DNA of 64,000 nt from BACL11 sp945865535 (GTDB lineage: Bacteria; Bacteroidota; Bacteroidia; Flavobacteriales; BACL11): the NCBI GenBank assembly GCA_947502765.1, contig CANNBA010000008.1, positions 33,558-97,557 on the forward strand. Reading direction: 5' to 3'. A model generated the notes under the pieces. That model ran no database searches, had not been told where the DNA came from, and saw only the letters and a program-made list of their open reading frames with translations. Below are positions 42,318-53,144 of the stretch, one piece after another (position 1 is the first letter of the stretch; every line of letters starts with the position of its first letter). The position numbers were made by a program, and so were the translations under genes.

Positions 42318-43296
42318 TTATTCTAAAGAGTCTAATGAAACAGAGTCTAATTCAACTTCAATATCATCAAATACCAACAAATTAGTATCAGTAGGTATTT
42401 TTAAAATGTATTTTTTTCTAGACTTATCCGGAAGTGATGTAGACCTTAACCAAGGATTAAATTGTCTCAGCAACTTGTAATTTATATCATGTAATTGAGC
42501 GAAATCAGACAAACTTGCAATGGTTGAATCAACTTCTATAGTTTTGTAACTTGGCATAGTATACAAATCCTTTTCTCGAAATATAAAGCCATATTTTTTA
42601 GGATTTTGCATGATTTCTTTAACCGCAATAATCCGAAATACATATCTTGCTGTTTCGGAGTTTAAGTGAAGACTATAATAATTAGTAACTTTTTGTTCTG
42701 TCATTTTTTTTCTAATCCCACCTTTTCCCATATTATAAGATGCAGCCGCCATAGTCCAATTACCAAATTGATTATATGCCTGTTGTAAGTATTCGCATGC
42801 TGCAACTGTTGCTTTTTCTAAATCATACCTTTGATCAATTTCTTCATTTACTTCCAAGCCATGCTCAAGAGCTGTTCCTTTTAAAAACTGCCAAAATCCA
42901 GCTGCTCCAGATGGTGAAACCACATTATCCAATCCACTTTCAATAACAGCTAAATATTTAAAATCATCAGGAATATTATATTTTTTAAGAATAGGTTCAA
43001 TAATAGGAAAATACTTATTGGCTTTTTTAAAATACAACATAGTACTAGATTGGAAATAGACATTTCTGATGAGCTCATTATCTAACCTTTCCCAAATTTC
43101 AGGCGATTGAATTGGAATTTTTTCTCCAGCGAAATTTAAATTCTCAGGTTTTACAATAGAAAATTCCATATTTCATATTAAACTGTTCCTGATGTAACTC
43201 ATCTTCTAATTTTAAATCAGTTGAATAGATAAATAATTGAGTGGCCACGAACAATAATACAGCTACACCTAAAAAATAAAAATGTTTAGTTTTCAT
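42318..43296 (-). CDS. Membrane-bound lytic transglycosylase, N-terminus split by a +1 frameshift
   Basis: Lytic transglycosylases cut the glycan strands of peptidoglycan. The catalytic domain is intact in the frame from 43169: the active-site Glu in LAVIESGLDNVVSPSGAAGF, then GFWQFLKGTALEHGLEV and AAASYNMGKGG; a LysM-like tail follows. The natural start, however, is ATG 43296, 2 bases after rfbC, which encodes a basic, hydrophobic anchor (MKTKHFYFLGVAVLLFVATQ) and runs to TGA at 43144. The anchor frame ...QFNMKYG and the catalytic frame FSIVKPENLNF join in the 43155-43165 region if one base is removed (one A of GGAA). As written, the enzyme would start at Met 43169 and lack its signal. Sequence error or real mutation. 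Confidence 0.82.
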
Positions 43297-43298
43297 TA

Positions 43299-43841
43299 TT
43301 AAAACTGTGATTTAAAATCTTTAAAATTACCTGCTATCAAATCCTTTTCTGATACCAATGGACGCTCCACACCCCAATCAATATTTAGCTCAGGATCATT
43401 CCAAAGCAAAGCGCCTTCTGACTCTTTATTATAAACTCCTGTGCATTTATAAGTGAAAATAGTATCATTCTCAAGAGTAAGAAAACCATGAGCAAATCCT
43501 GGGGGTATCCAAACAACTTTTTTATTCTCTTCAGAAAGTTTGATCAAAAAATACTGCCCATAAGTTTTGGAATCTTTTCTGATATCAACTGAAACATCAA
43601 TAACGGAACCTTTAATTACACGCACTAATTTCCCTTGTGCAAAAGGAGGATTTTGAAAATGCAATCCTCTCAAAACTCCTTTTTGAGATAAGGACTGATT
43701 ATCCTGTACAAAATCTAAATCTAAACCAATATTTTGATACGCTTTTTTGCTCCAACTCTCAAAGAAATGACCTCTCTCATCTCCAAAAACATTAGGGCTA
43801 ATTACTAGTAAGCCTTGTATTGGTATTTTTATTATCTCCAT
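43299..43841 (-). CDS. rfbC: dTDP-4-dehydrorhamnose 3,5-epimerase
   Basis: RfbC performs the double epimerisation in dTDP-L-rhamnose synthesis. The sequence has the opening IPIQGLLVISPNVFGDERGH, the catalytic His motif RGLHFQNPPFAQGK near residue 60, VDIRKDSKTYGQ and the conserved PPGFAHGFLTL. I started at MEIIKIPIQG (43841) rather than the frame's first ATG at 43871. Other rhamnose genes (rfbA, B, D) are not in the window. It leads the rfbC-transglycosylase-uvrA run. Confidence 0.93.
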   Translation of the reverse strand: MEIIKIPIQGLLVISPNVFGDERGHFFESWSKKAYQNIGLDLDFVQDNQSLSQKGVLRGLHFQNPPFAQGKLVRVIKGSVIDVSVDIRKDSKTYGQYFLIKLSEENKKVVWIPPGFAHGFLTLENDTIFTYKCTGVYNKESEGALLWNDPELNIDWGVERPLVSEKDLIAGNFKDFKSQF

Positions 43842-43945
43842 TAAATATTTTGATTTTTTTTCAAAAGCCAAAGATAGAAAAAATACTTGCTAATTTTTAA
43901 CTAATAATAAACAATAATTGTAGTTTTGCCGGAAAAAAATATACC

Positions 43946-44623
43946 ATGAAAAAAATAAATTTATTAATTGTAAGTGTTGCTTTAATTTTGAGTGCTTGCA
44001 CCAAAAAAGATACTTATAAAACACCGGAAACAGAAATGGAAAAAATTAGTTACAGCTTAGGGCTAAATATGGCAACAGGATTAAAGATGCAAGGATTGGA
44101 TTCTATTGATGTCAATGCATTTGCAAAAGCATTTAAAGATGTATTTGAAGGAAATGATCTTGATATCTCAGAAGAAGAAAGCAAAACAATATTAAACACA
44201 TTTTCTGAAAAATTACAAGCTGAAAAAAGCGCAAAAGCAAATAAAGCTAGTGCTGATTACCTTGCTGAAAATGCAGCAAAAAAAGGAGTAACTACAACAG
44301 CAAGCGGATTACAATATGAAGTTTTAGTTTCAGGAAAAGGAGCAAAACCAACTGCTACTGACCAAGTAAGTGTACACTATACTGGAAAGCTAACGGACGG
44401 AACTGTTTTTGATAGTTCTGTTGATAGAGGAGAGCCAGCAACATTTGGCGTAACTCAAGTTATTGCAGGATGGACAGAGGCTTTACAATTAATGGGTGTT
44501 GGTGATAAGTGGAAGCTAACTATCCCATCCAACTTAGCTTATGGTGATCAAGGTGCTGGTGGAATAATTGAACCTGGTGCAACTTTAGTATTTGAAGTGG
44601 AACTTTTAGGAATTAACAAATAA
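43946..44623 (+). CDS. FKBP-type peptidyl-prolyl isomerase lipoprotein (FkpA/Mip-like)
   Basis: The signal ends in a lipobox LILSACTK (acylated Cys at 18), so the protein is a lipoprotein. Residues 30-110 match the helical FKBP N-terminal dimerisation domain (SYSLGLNMATGLKMQGLD), and 125-225 form the FKBP catalytic domain (DQVSVHYTGKLTDGTVFDSS, VIAGWTEALQLMGVGDKW, IPSNLAYGDQGAG). It helps folding in the periplasm. A -7 box TAGTTTTG lies at 43921-43928. Terminator at 44644. Confidence 0.92.
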   Translation: MKKINLLIVSVALILSACTKKDTYKTPETEMEKISYSLGLNMATGLKMQGLDSIDVNAFAKAFKDVFEGNDLDISEEESKTILNTFSEKLQAEKSAKANKASADYLAENAAKKGVTTTASGLQYEVLVSGKGAKPTATDQVSVHYTGKLTDGTVFDSSVDRGEPATFGVTQVIAGWTEALQLMGVGDKWKLTIPSNLAYGDQGAGGIIEPGATLVFEVELLGINK

Positions 44624-44643
44624 AAAGAAAAGCTAACTAAAAG

Positions 44644-44670
44644 AAAAGCCGAGCAAATGCTCGGCTTTTC
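44644..44670. terminator. Bidirectional terminator between the FKBP gene and der
   Basis: AAAAGCCGAGCA / TGCTCGGCTTTT with a 2-3 base loop and T runs on both strands lies between the two convergent genes. Confidence 0.88.
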
Positions 44671-44680
44671 TTTTATACTA

Positions 44681-45985
44681 TTATTTTTTCCGGAAATAAA
44701 TTTGGATAGGAACTCCACAAAAATCAAAATGTTGACGCAATTGATTCTCTATATATCTTTTATAAGCATCCTTAATATACTGTGGAAGATTGGCAAAAAA
44801 TACAAAGGTTGGCGTATCCGTTGGCAACTGAGTACAATATTTAATTTGAATGTATTTCCCTTTTACAGCTGGTGGTGGGTAATGCTCAATTAATGGCAAC
44901 ATCACTTCATTCAACACTGAAGTTGCAATTCTCTGTTTTCTATTTTTATGAACCTGAATTGCAGTTTCCAATCCTTTTAACAACCTTTGCTTTTCTAAAG
45001 CGGATACAAATACAATAGGAACATCTGTAAATGGAGCAATTTTTTGCTTTATCTGCTCTTCAACTTTTTTAGAAGTTGCTGTTGTTTTATCAATCAAATC
45101 CCACTTATTTACTAGAATTACAATTCCTTTTTTATTTTTATCAGCAATATGAAATATGCTTTGATCTTGAGCTTCAAAACCTCTTTGGGCATCAATAACA
45201 TGTATACAAACATCAGAGTGCTCAATAGCTCGAACTGAACGCATTACTGAATAAAATTCCAAGTCCTCATATACATTTTTCTTCTTTCTAAGACCAGCTG
45301 TATCAACTAAAGTAAAGTCAAACCCAAACTGAGTATATTTTGTGTTTATAGAATCGCGAGTAGTGCCAGCAATATCGGTAACTATATTTTGTTCTTTTCC
45401 AATTAAAGCATTTATAATAGAAGATTTTCCAACATTAGGTCTTCCTATTACTGCAAATTTAGGAGCATCATCCTCAGCTAGCTCAACATTATCATCAAAG
45501 TATTTTATTAACTCGTCCAATAATTCTCCGGTACCACTTCCACTTATAGAAGAAACAGGTATATATTCTCCTAATCCTAAGTTATAGAACTCTACCGCAT
45601 CCTCTAGCAATTTTGAATTATCTACTTTATTAACTGCAAGCACCACTTTCTTATTTGATTTTCTAAGTAGCTTAACTACCGCTTGATCTAAATCAGTAAT
45701 ACCTACTTTGGCATCCACCAAAAACAAAATTACATTTGCTTCATCAATAGCTAATTCAACCTGTTTTCTTATTTCAGTTTCAAAAATATCTACTGAACCT
45801 TGGACATAACCTCCAGTATCAATAACTGAAAATTCACGCCCATTCCACTCTGCTTTGCCGTAATGTCTATCTCGAGTTACGCCACTTACCTCATCAGTAA
45901 TGGCTTGTCTACTTTCGGTAAAACGATTAAAAATGGTGGATTTTCCAACATTTGGCCTGCCTACTATTGCTACTATATTACTCAT
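44681..45985 (-). CDS. der: Ribosome biogenesis GTPase Der
   Basis: Der has two tandem G domains and a KH-like C-terminal domain. Walker A motifs GRPNVGKST (8-16) and GRPNVGKSS (about 181-189), the G3 motifs DTGG and DTAGLRKK, and G4 motifs NKVD and NKWD are intact. It acts in 50S assembly. Length 434 aa is normal. Its ATG overlaps the era stop (TAATG), so it is coupled to era. Confidence 0.96.
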   Translation of the reverse strand: MSNIVAIVGRPNVGKSTIFNRFTESRQAITDEVSGVTRDRHYGKAEWNGREFSVIDTGGYVQGSVDIFETEIRKQVELAIDEANVILFLVDAKVGITDLDQAVVKLLRKSNKKVVLAVNKVDNSKLLEDAVEFYNLGLGEYIPVSSISGSGTGELLDELIKYFDDNVELAEDDAPKFAVIGRPNVGKSSIINALIGKEQNIVTDIAGTTRDSINTKYTQFGFDFTLVDTAGLRKKKNVYEDLEFYSVMRSVRAIEHSDVCIHVIDAQRGFEAQDQSIFHIADKNKKGIVILVNKWDLIDKTTATSKKVEEQIKQKIAPFTDVPIVFVSALEKQRLLKGLETAIQVHKNRKQRIATSVLNEVMLPLIEHYPPPAVKGKYIQIKYCTQLPTDTPTFVFFANLPQYIKDAYKRYIENQLRQHFDFCGVPIQIYFRKK

Positions 45986-46863
45986 TATTCGTATCCAAAT
46001 TTTTTCAACTGCCGGTTATCATTTCGCCAGTTCTTTTTAACTTTTACGGGCGTTTCCAAAAACACTTTCTTATCAAGCATTTTTTCTATATCTCTTCTTG
46101 CTTCTGAACCAATACGCTTCAATCCTAATCCTTTGTGGCCAATAATAATTCCTTGCTGGCTCTCACGCATTACATAAATTATGGCTCTAATTTTAATTAT
46201 CTCCTTTTCCTCAAAGAACTCCTCTACTTCAATTTCCGCTGAATAAGGAATTTCCTTTTTGTAATGCTTTAAGATTTTCTCTCGAATAATTTCTGCAATA
46301 AAAAATCTTTCGGACTTATCAGTAATGGCATCTTTATCATAATATGGAGGAGAAACAGGCAACATCTCTACTAGTTTTTTCTTGATGACATCCATATTGA
46401 AATTATTTAAAGCCGAAATCGGCAATAATGCTGCATTTGGAAGTTCTGCACCCCACCGTTCCATTTCTTTAGCCACAAAATCTTGCTCGGCTAAATCAAT
46501 TTTATTAAGTAATACTAAAACAGGGACCTCTGTTTTTTTTAATCTTTCAAAAAGTTTTTGATCTTTTAATCCTTTCTCTCCTACTTCAATCATATAAATA
46601 AGTACATCAGCATCCTGAAAAGCCGAATACACAGAATTCATCATACTTTCTTGCAATTTATATGCTGGCTCAATCACCCCAGGGGTGTCAGAAAAAACAA
46701 TCTGATAATCTTTTTCATTTAAAATACCCAGAATTCTATGGCGGGTTGTCTGAGCTTTTGGAGTAATAATGGAGAGTTTTTGCCCAATTAAAGCATTCAT
46801 CAAAGTGGACTTTCCTACATTAGGGTTGCCAATAATATTTACATATCCTGCTTTGTGCTCCAT
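45985..46863 (-). CDS. era: GTPase Era
   Basis: Era binds the 3' end of 16S rRNA during 30S assembly. It has GNPNVGKST near residue 12, DTPG and NKID, and a C-terminal KH domain with GIIIGHKGLGLKRIG. I started at MEHKAGYVNIIGNPN (46863); the longer frame start at 46890 lies inside the terminator of the upstream gene. The KH domain of E. coli Era contacts GAUCA and CCUCC next to the anti-SD, which is altered in this genome (see 16S), so its RNA contact may also have changed. Confidence 0.95.
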   Translation of the reverse strand: MEHKAGYVNIIGNPNVGKSTLMNALIGQKLSIITPKAQTTRHRILGILNEKDYQIVFSDTPGVIEPAYKLQESMMNSVYSAFQDADVLIYMIEVGEKGLKDQKLFERLKKTEVPVLVLLNKIDLAEQDFVAKEMERWGAELPNAALLPISALNNFNMDVIKKKLVEMLPVSPPYYDKDAITDKSERFFIAEIIREKILKHYKKEIPYSAEIEVEEFFEEKEIIKIRAIIYVMRESQQGIIIGHKGLGLKRIGSEARRDIEKMLDKKVFLETPVKVKKNWRNDNRQLKKFGYE

Positions 46864-46877
46864 TTTGCAAAGAAACG

Positions 46878-46907
46878 AAAAAAGGGCCAACCCATTAGTT
46901 AGCCCTT
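46878..46907 (-). terminator. Intrinsic terminator upstream of era
   Basis: On the minus strand AAGGGCTAAC / GTTGGCCCTT pair over 10 positions with one wobble, loop TAATGG, followed by a T run. It ends the transcript of the upstream 308-residue gene and lies just before era. Confidence 0.8.
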
Positions 46908-46928
46908 AATGTTATTTCTTAGATAATA

Positions 46929-47855
46929 TTAGAATTTTTGAGATGCTCCAAACATTGGATAAAATGTTGGACCATCAGTTCCAGGAAAATGCATCAGTTG
47001 AAAATCAAATGTCTTAGCTCCGGCTCCATTTTTAGCAGTCACTCTATTTATTTTTCTAAAATATCTTATACCAGGCCCACCCATTAATTGAAAATCTGGT
47101 GCATTATGAGACATCATCATTGGATCTAATAGCCAAACCTCAAAAACAAAAGCAAATCTTCTGCTCGTTCTAAATGTTCCTCCAGCATTTAACACCAATC
47201 GTTCACGCGAATCTATCTTAGTATCAATTAAATCATCATGAAAAGAGTTTGCAAAATTATATGCTGCTCCTAAGGTGATATTATTTTCTTTTGACCCTTT
47301 AGTAATTACAGCATATGGCATATTTAGTAAACTTCCCACATTAGCATTCCAAAATAAATCTCCTACCCAAAACCAACCTAAAGCTGCATTATAATCATTT
47401 TTGATATTAAAAGAGAACTTAGCATTCAAAGTAGCTGGCATACCCCAGGGAACTGTTCCTCCTCCAATGGAAAAATTATCAGTAATACCATATTGCGCTT
47501 GCCAAAGTAACCAGTAGGTATGGCTAAAATACCCCTCTCCTTGTTTTAAACCAAATGCTGATGGAGAGAAAAAATATCTTGAATCATGCAAATTTGGGAA
47601 CCAATATTCTCCATTCTTTATATTATCAGCCGTTACTTCATGTATTTGAGCAACCATAACTCTTGGTATATACGTTTCTTTACCATCCAGTTCTGTAATA
47701 TAAATATTACCTGCGTCATCTTTAATAAAAGTGCCTATAATTGTGGTACCATCTCTAAATTCATAAACATACTTTTTACCTACCTCATTAGTCTGAGAAA
47801 AAACACTGCTCATTATTACTAAGACAAATGAAGTTATTGTGATTATTTTTTTCAT
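46929..47855 (-). CDS. Predicted secreted/outer-membrane protein, 308 aa
   Basis: A signal peptide (MKKIITITSFVLVIMSSVFS) is followed by a short SH3-like or sensory domain (KYVYEFRDGTTIIGTFIKDD, IPRVMVAQIHEV) and then a glycine- and aromatic-rich region of alternating strands (HTYWLLWQAQYGITDNFSIG) that suggests an outer-membrane barrel. I do not recognise the function. Its own terminator precedes era, so it is a single-gene transcript. Confidence 0.72.
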   Translation of the reverse strand: MKKIITITSFVLVIMSSVFSQTNEVGKKYVYEFRDGTTIIGTFIKDDAGNIYITELDGKETYIPRVMVAQIHEVTADNIKNGEYWFPNLHDSRYFFSPSAFGLKQGEGYFSHTYWLLWQAQYGITDNFSIGGGTVPWGMPATLNAKFSFNIKNDYNAALGWFWVGDLFWNANVGSLLNMPYAVITKGSKENNITLGAAYNFANSFHDDLIDTKIDSRERLVLNAGGTFRTSRRFAFVFEVWLLDPMMMSHNAPDFQLMGGPGIRYFRKINRVTAKNGAGAKTFDFQLMHFPGTDGPTFYPMFGASQKF

Positions 47856-47954
47856 TATTTTTTATTTTATTATTAACTCTGGGACAAAAGTAAATCTTAA
47901 AAATATAGATATTATGCTAAGCATAGCATCCTAGTACTTACTTGATATAATAAG

Positions 47955-49889
47955 CTAGCTCTGAAGCTCCAATTGCTCTACAGCCTGCTCCCATTCTAAT
48001 TCTAATTCTTGCTTTTTTTGCTGGTTTTTTTGGTACTGTTCAAAAAAACCATCTTGCTGTGATAATTCTTTGAATTTTTCTGGATTTGATAACTGCAAAT
48101 CAATCTCCTTTTGAGATTGCTCTAACTCTTCAATCTTCTTTTCCAATTTACTGATTCTATTCTGGAGATTTTTAATCTTATTTTGTTGATTCTTTTGTTC
48201 AGTAAAAGATACTTGATCGGCTGACTTGTCTTGCTTGGTATTTTTTTGATCCTTTTGTGAACTTTCTAATTGCTTGAAGTTTTCCAAATCTTTTTCTGAT
48301 AAGAAGGTATTAATATCTCCAACATATTCTTTAATATTTTGATTTTTAAATTCGTATACTTTTTGTGTTAATCCTTGTAAAAATTCTCTATCGTGAGATA
48401 CAACAATTAAGCTACCATCATACTTTGCTAGTGCTTTTTTCAAGAGCCCTTTTGATGTAATATCTAAGTGATTGGTTGGCTCATCCATTATTAGTAAATT
48501 ATAGGGCTCTAATAATAATTTACATAAAGCTACTCTAGCCCTTTCACCTCCTGAAAGTACTTTAATTTTTTTTGTAACCTCATCATTACTAAATAAAAAA
48601 GATCCTAATATTGACCGAACTCTACCAGAAGTATCTTCAGTTGCAGCCTGCTCAATAGTTTCTAAAACGGTAAGATTTTCATCCAAAAACTCTGCTTGAT
48701 TTTGAGCATAATATCCCATCCTTACTTGATGGCCTAACTCTATTTTTCCCTCATACTTGAGTTCATTAACAATCATTTTGGCTAAAGTTGACTTTCCTTC
48801 ACCATTTTTACCAACAAAAGCAATTTTATCACCTCTTACCACTTCTAAATTGATCTTATCGAGCACTTTTAAATCACTATAATTCTTTGAAGCATCTCTT
48901 ACAATTAAACTCATTTTTCCTGAGTGAGGAGCTGGAGAAAAACGAAATTGCATACGAGCCACATCCTCTTGTTCAATTTGAATAATTTCAAGTTTTTCTA
49001 ACTTTTTTATTAAGGTTTGAGCAAATGCTGCTTTATTCTTTTTTGCGCGGAATTTATTGATCAGCACTTTTGTTTCTTCAATAAATTTATCCTGATTTTT
49101 CTTAGCTTGAACTTGCTTTTCAATTCTATCCTCTCGCAAAGTCAAATATTTAGTGTAAGAAGCTTTGTAATCATTAATTTTTGAGAATGCAACTTCAATT
49201 GTTCGGTTTGTGGAGGCGTCAAGAAAAAGTCTATCATGAGATACCAACACAACAGCGCCACTATAATTAGCAAGCCATCTCTCTAGCCAGATAATTGATT
49301 CTATATCTAGATGATTAGTTGGTTCATCCAATAATAATAAGTCGGGCTTTTTAAGTAAAATTTTAGCCAATTCAATTCTCATTCTCCAGCCACCACTGAA
49401 CTCTGTTGTTTGCCTATTAAAATCATATTGTGAAAACCCTAAACCCGTAAGCACTTGACTAATCTCTGCTGCCGTATCATGCCCACCACTCATTCTAAAT
49501 CTTTCCTCCAGATAATTAAAGTCAGTGATAATATCAAGATACTCCTTGCTTTCATAATCAGTTCTCTCTATAAGTTGCTGATTAGCATGATTCATTCTTT
49601 TTTCAATATCATTTAGATACTCAAAAGCAATTTGAGCTTCTTCAAGAACAGTTCGCCCATCCTCAAAATCAAGATCCTGCATTAAATAACCAATTATTAT
49701 TCCATTAGGAATAGAGACATTTCCATGATTTGGGCTTTGCTCTTTGGCCAATACTTTTAATAAAGTTGATTTTCCAGCTCCATTTTTACCAGTAAGCCCT
49801 ATTTTATCTCCTTTATTTACCATAAAAGAGATATCTCTAAAAATATCCTGACCGCCAAAATAAAGAGATAAATTATTTACTGAAATCAT
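47955..49889 (-). CDS. ABC-F family ATP-binding protein
   Basis: ABC-F proteins are ribosome-associated ATPases with two ABC domains and no membrane part. Domain 1 has Walker A GKNGAGKST near residue 36 and signature EFSGGWRMRI; domain 2 has GKNGEGKST and LSGGERARV. The inter-domain linker (residues about 235-320, Lys-rich, containing KNKAAFAQTLIKKLEKLE) and a Gln/Lys-rich C-terminal coiled coil (about 530-640) are both present. It resembles the Uup/EttA-type translation factors rather than antibiotic-resistance proteins, but the exact subtype cannot be set. Length is 644 aa. Confidence 0.9.
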   Translation of the reverse strand: MISVNNLSLYFGGQDIFRDISFMVNKGDKIGLTGKNGAGKSTLLKVLAKEQSPNHGNVSIPNGIIIGYLMQDLDFEDGRTVLEEAQIAFEYLNDIEKRMNHANQQLIERTDYESKEYLDIITDFNYLEERFRMSGGHDTAAEISQVLTGLGFSQYDFNRQTTEFSGGWRMRIELAKILLKKPDLLLLDEPTNHLDIESIIWLERWLANYSGAVVLVSHDRLFLDASTNRTIEVAFSKINDYKASYTKYLTLREDRIEKQVQAKKNQDKFIEETKVLINKFRAKKNKAAFAQTLIKKLEKLEIIQIEQEDVARMQFRFSPAPHSGKMSLIVRDASKNYSDLKVLDKINLEVVRGDKIAFVGKNGEGKSTLAKMIVNELKYEGKIELGHQVRMGYYAQNQAEFLDENLTVLETIEQAATEDTSGRVRSILGSFLFSNDEVTKKIKVLSGGERARVALCKLLLEPYNLLIMDEPTNHLDITSKGLLKKALAKYDGSLIVVSHDREFLQGLTQKVYEFKNQNIKEYVGDINTFLSEKDLENFKQLESSQKDQKNTKQDKSADQVSFTEQKNQQNKIKNLQNRISKLEKKIEELEQSQKEIDLQLSNPEKFKELSQQDGFFEQYQKNQQKKQELELEWEQAVEQLELQS

Positions 49890-49939
49890 GGCGGCAAAAA
49901 TAATATTTTTAACGTCTTAAAATAATTTTACAAGAATGA

Positions 49940-49969
49940 TTGGAGAAGTAATTTTTAGGAGTATCTTTG
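49940..49969 (+). promoter_or_regulatory. Promoter of the initiator tRNA gene
   Basis: TTG at 49940-49942, a 19-base spacer and TATCTTTG at 49962-49969 form a complete Bacteroidota -33/-7 promoter. It lies 12 bases before the tRNA. Confidence 0.78.
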
Positions 49970-49980
49970 CAGTCTAATAT

Positions 49981-51666
<1,686 letters not shown>

Positions 51667-51670
<4 letters not shown>

Positions 51671-51855
51671 TTTCTCGGTTTTTTAGATTGTATTTCAAAT
51701 GCTATGATTGTCAACATTGCCAAAGAATTGATTGCTGAATTAATCGCATCATCAGACCAATTTTCAAAATCGCCTGTTTTCCGAAATTCCTCAATGGATA
51801 TCATCCAAGGGTATTTTGAACAGGATATTGTTCCTACTTTACTTTTCATAAACAA
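51667..51855 (-). CDS. Small protein in the recombinase operon, 62 aa
   Basis: The frame MFMKSKVGTISCSKYPWMIS ends in TGA overlapping the ATG of the recombinase (ATGA) and its start overlaps the DUF5131 gene by 10 bases. The tight overlaps at both ends support a real gene. It has a Lys-rich C-terminus and no recognisable domain. I do not recognise the function. Confidence 0.6.
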
Positions 51856-52619
51856 CCGATATAAAATTCACGAATCATGAGATCTTCAGGAATCTCAATT
51901 ACCTTGTCTACCTGCTTGAAGAAATAAGCTACACCGCTTTCTTTACACTCATCCCTTAAGGCTCTTCCCCAATTTGTGTCAAATGGTCTTCTTCCTGGGC
52001 CCGATTCACCGCCCTGAATAATCCAATGAAGCTCGCCACTCGGCAACCATTTTATCAATGACAACGATTCAAGTTGGGGCTCAACTGATAGAAATCTCAA
52101 TCCATTAACCTTCAGCAATTGAGGTATAAGGGTGTCAGCTGTTTTTTGATTAACTACCGATGCCCCGAACATAACATTAGACGGTGGGTTTGACTTCCAC
52201 TCCTCTGGTATGTATTTGTTGATGTTCGAAGGCCTTTTTGTTAAAAACAGGAATGTCAAATTCGGATACTCATTAGCCGAAATTCTTCGAAAAAGCTCAT
52301 CACGTAAATCACCAGTAGTACCAGAAATCGTATTTCGCTTGAAATCAAAAGTTGGTGTGGGTTTTTCGAATATGTCCATCATTGACCCTACAAATACCCG
52401 ATGGTTTTCATTTCCAATTTCTGCTTTTTTCTGTAAATCAGACAGGTTTTTAAGAGCTGACTGAATTTCTCTTCGAACATTATCGATTCCCCAAACAGAA
52501 AACCCCCATCGATTTGCTAGGTTTTTTGCGTAACAATGATCACATCCTTCATGCACTTCTGTGCAACCCCACCATAAGTTAATGGTATGGTGGCACCATT
52601 CTATCTTTGAATTTTTCAT
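51846..52619 (-). CDS. DUF5131 (phage Gp37/Gp68-like) radical-SAM-type protein
   Basis: The family carries a cluster-type cysteine motif near the N-terminus: NLWWGCTEVHEGCDHCYA (C19, C26 and C29). Other hallmarks are FVGSMMDIFE, FLFLTKRPSNINKYIPEEW, RFLSVEPQLE and HWIIQGGESGPGRRPFD. DUF5131 proteins are common in phages and mobile elements and resemble radical-SAM enzymes, but no reaction is established that I can name. It lies upstream of the recombinase in one operon, so it is cargo or an accessory protein of the element. Confidence 0.85.
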   Translation of the reverse strand: MKNSKIEWCHHTINLWWGCTEVHEGCDHCYAKNLANRWGFSVWGIDNVRREIQSALKNLSDLQKKAEIGNENHRVFVGSMMDIFEKPTPTFDFKRNTISGTTGDLRDELFRRISANEYPNLTFLFLTKRPSNINKYIPEEWKSNPPSNVMFGASVVNQKTADTLIPQLLKVNGLRFLSVEPQLESLSLIKWLPSGELHWIIQGGESGPGRRPFDTNWGRALRDECKESGVAYFFKQVDKVIEIPEDLMIREFYIGCL

Positions 52620-52642
52620 ATTTAAAGTTTAAATTGTTGTTT

Positions 52643-52858
52643 TTAAGATCCTAGTTCCCATACCTGACCGCCTTCAAAATGAATAATTACTTCAACAGAG
52701 TAGTCGCTGGGTTCATGGAAAGGAGTTTCGATTTGTTGCTGGACAATTTGTTGTTGAACAATTCTAGTTCTCACATGACAGCCATATTGAAATTTGGGTA
52801 GTTTTTTCTCTAAATTGAAAGAAAACGTTGATGGGTAATCTCTAATAATTATTTTCAT
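52643..52858 (-). CDS. Hypothetical protein, 71 aa
   Basis: Unrecognised; no membrane segment. It contains a short repeat RIVQQQIVQQQIETPF and many aromatic and charged residues. Its start overlaps the stop region of the next gene upstream by 17 bases and it lies 24 bases before the DUF5131 gene on the same strand, so it belongs to the element's minus-strand run. Confidence 0.55.
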   Translation of the reverse strand: MKIIIRDYPSTFSFNLEKKLPKFQYGCHVRTRIVQQQIVQQQIETPFHEPSDYSVEVIIHFEGGQVWELGS

Positions 52859-53066
52859 ATTTTTTTAGCAATTCATTTTTTATTAATGTTACTTCTTCGA
52901 TTTTTTTATCAAAGACTTCCAGCCTATCTCGTTCCTGAGCAGCTGTTTCAAATTCTTCCTCTTCAACAGCTTGAAGCATTTTGAGCTCGGATCTTGCTCT
53001 GAAATAGTGATATCTGGTAAACTGAACCTTCAGTTCAATTAACTTTTTTTCTAGTGTTTTTTCCAT
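52842..53066 (-). CDS. Hypothetical protein, 74 aa, UvrB/UVR-like coiled coil
   Basis: The short, highly charged helical protein contains LKMLQAVEEEEFETAAQERD, which resembles the UVR motif of UvrB and ClpC (hydrophobic-A-V-x-x-E-(E/D)-(F/Y)-E-x-A-A-x-x-R-D). That similarity is by eye only. It sits in the element run between two unknown genes and overlaps the downstream one by 17 bases. Confidence 0.6.
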   Translation of the reverse strand: MEKTLEKKLIELKVQFTRYHYFRARSELKMLQAVEEEEFETAAQERDRLEVFDKKIEEVTLIKNELLKKYENNY

Positions 53067-53144
53067 GATTTAATAGGCACGATAGTTCCACCCCGTGCTT
53101 ACAGGTGCTTTTTTTAGTGAACAATTGTTAGTAGTCTGTGCTTT

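Noticed and set aside
52700..52780. Short repeat encoding VQQQ in the 71-residue gene
   Set aside because: It is two imperfect 12-base units within a small protein; not enough to call a repeat element.
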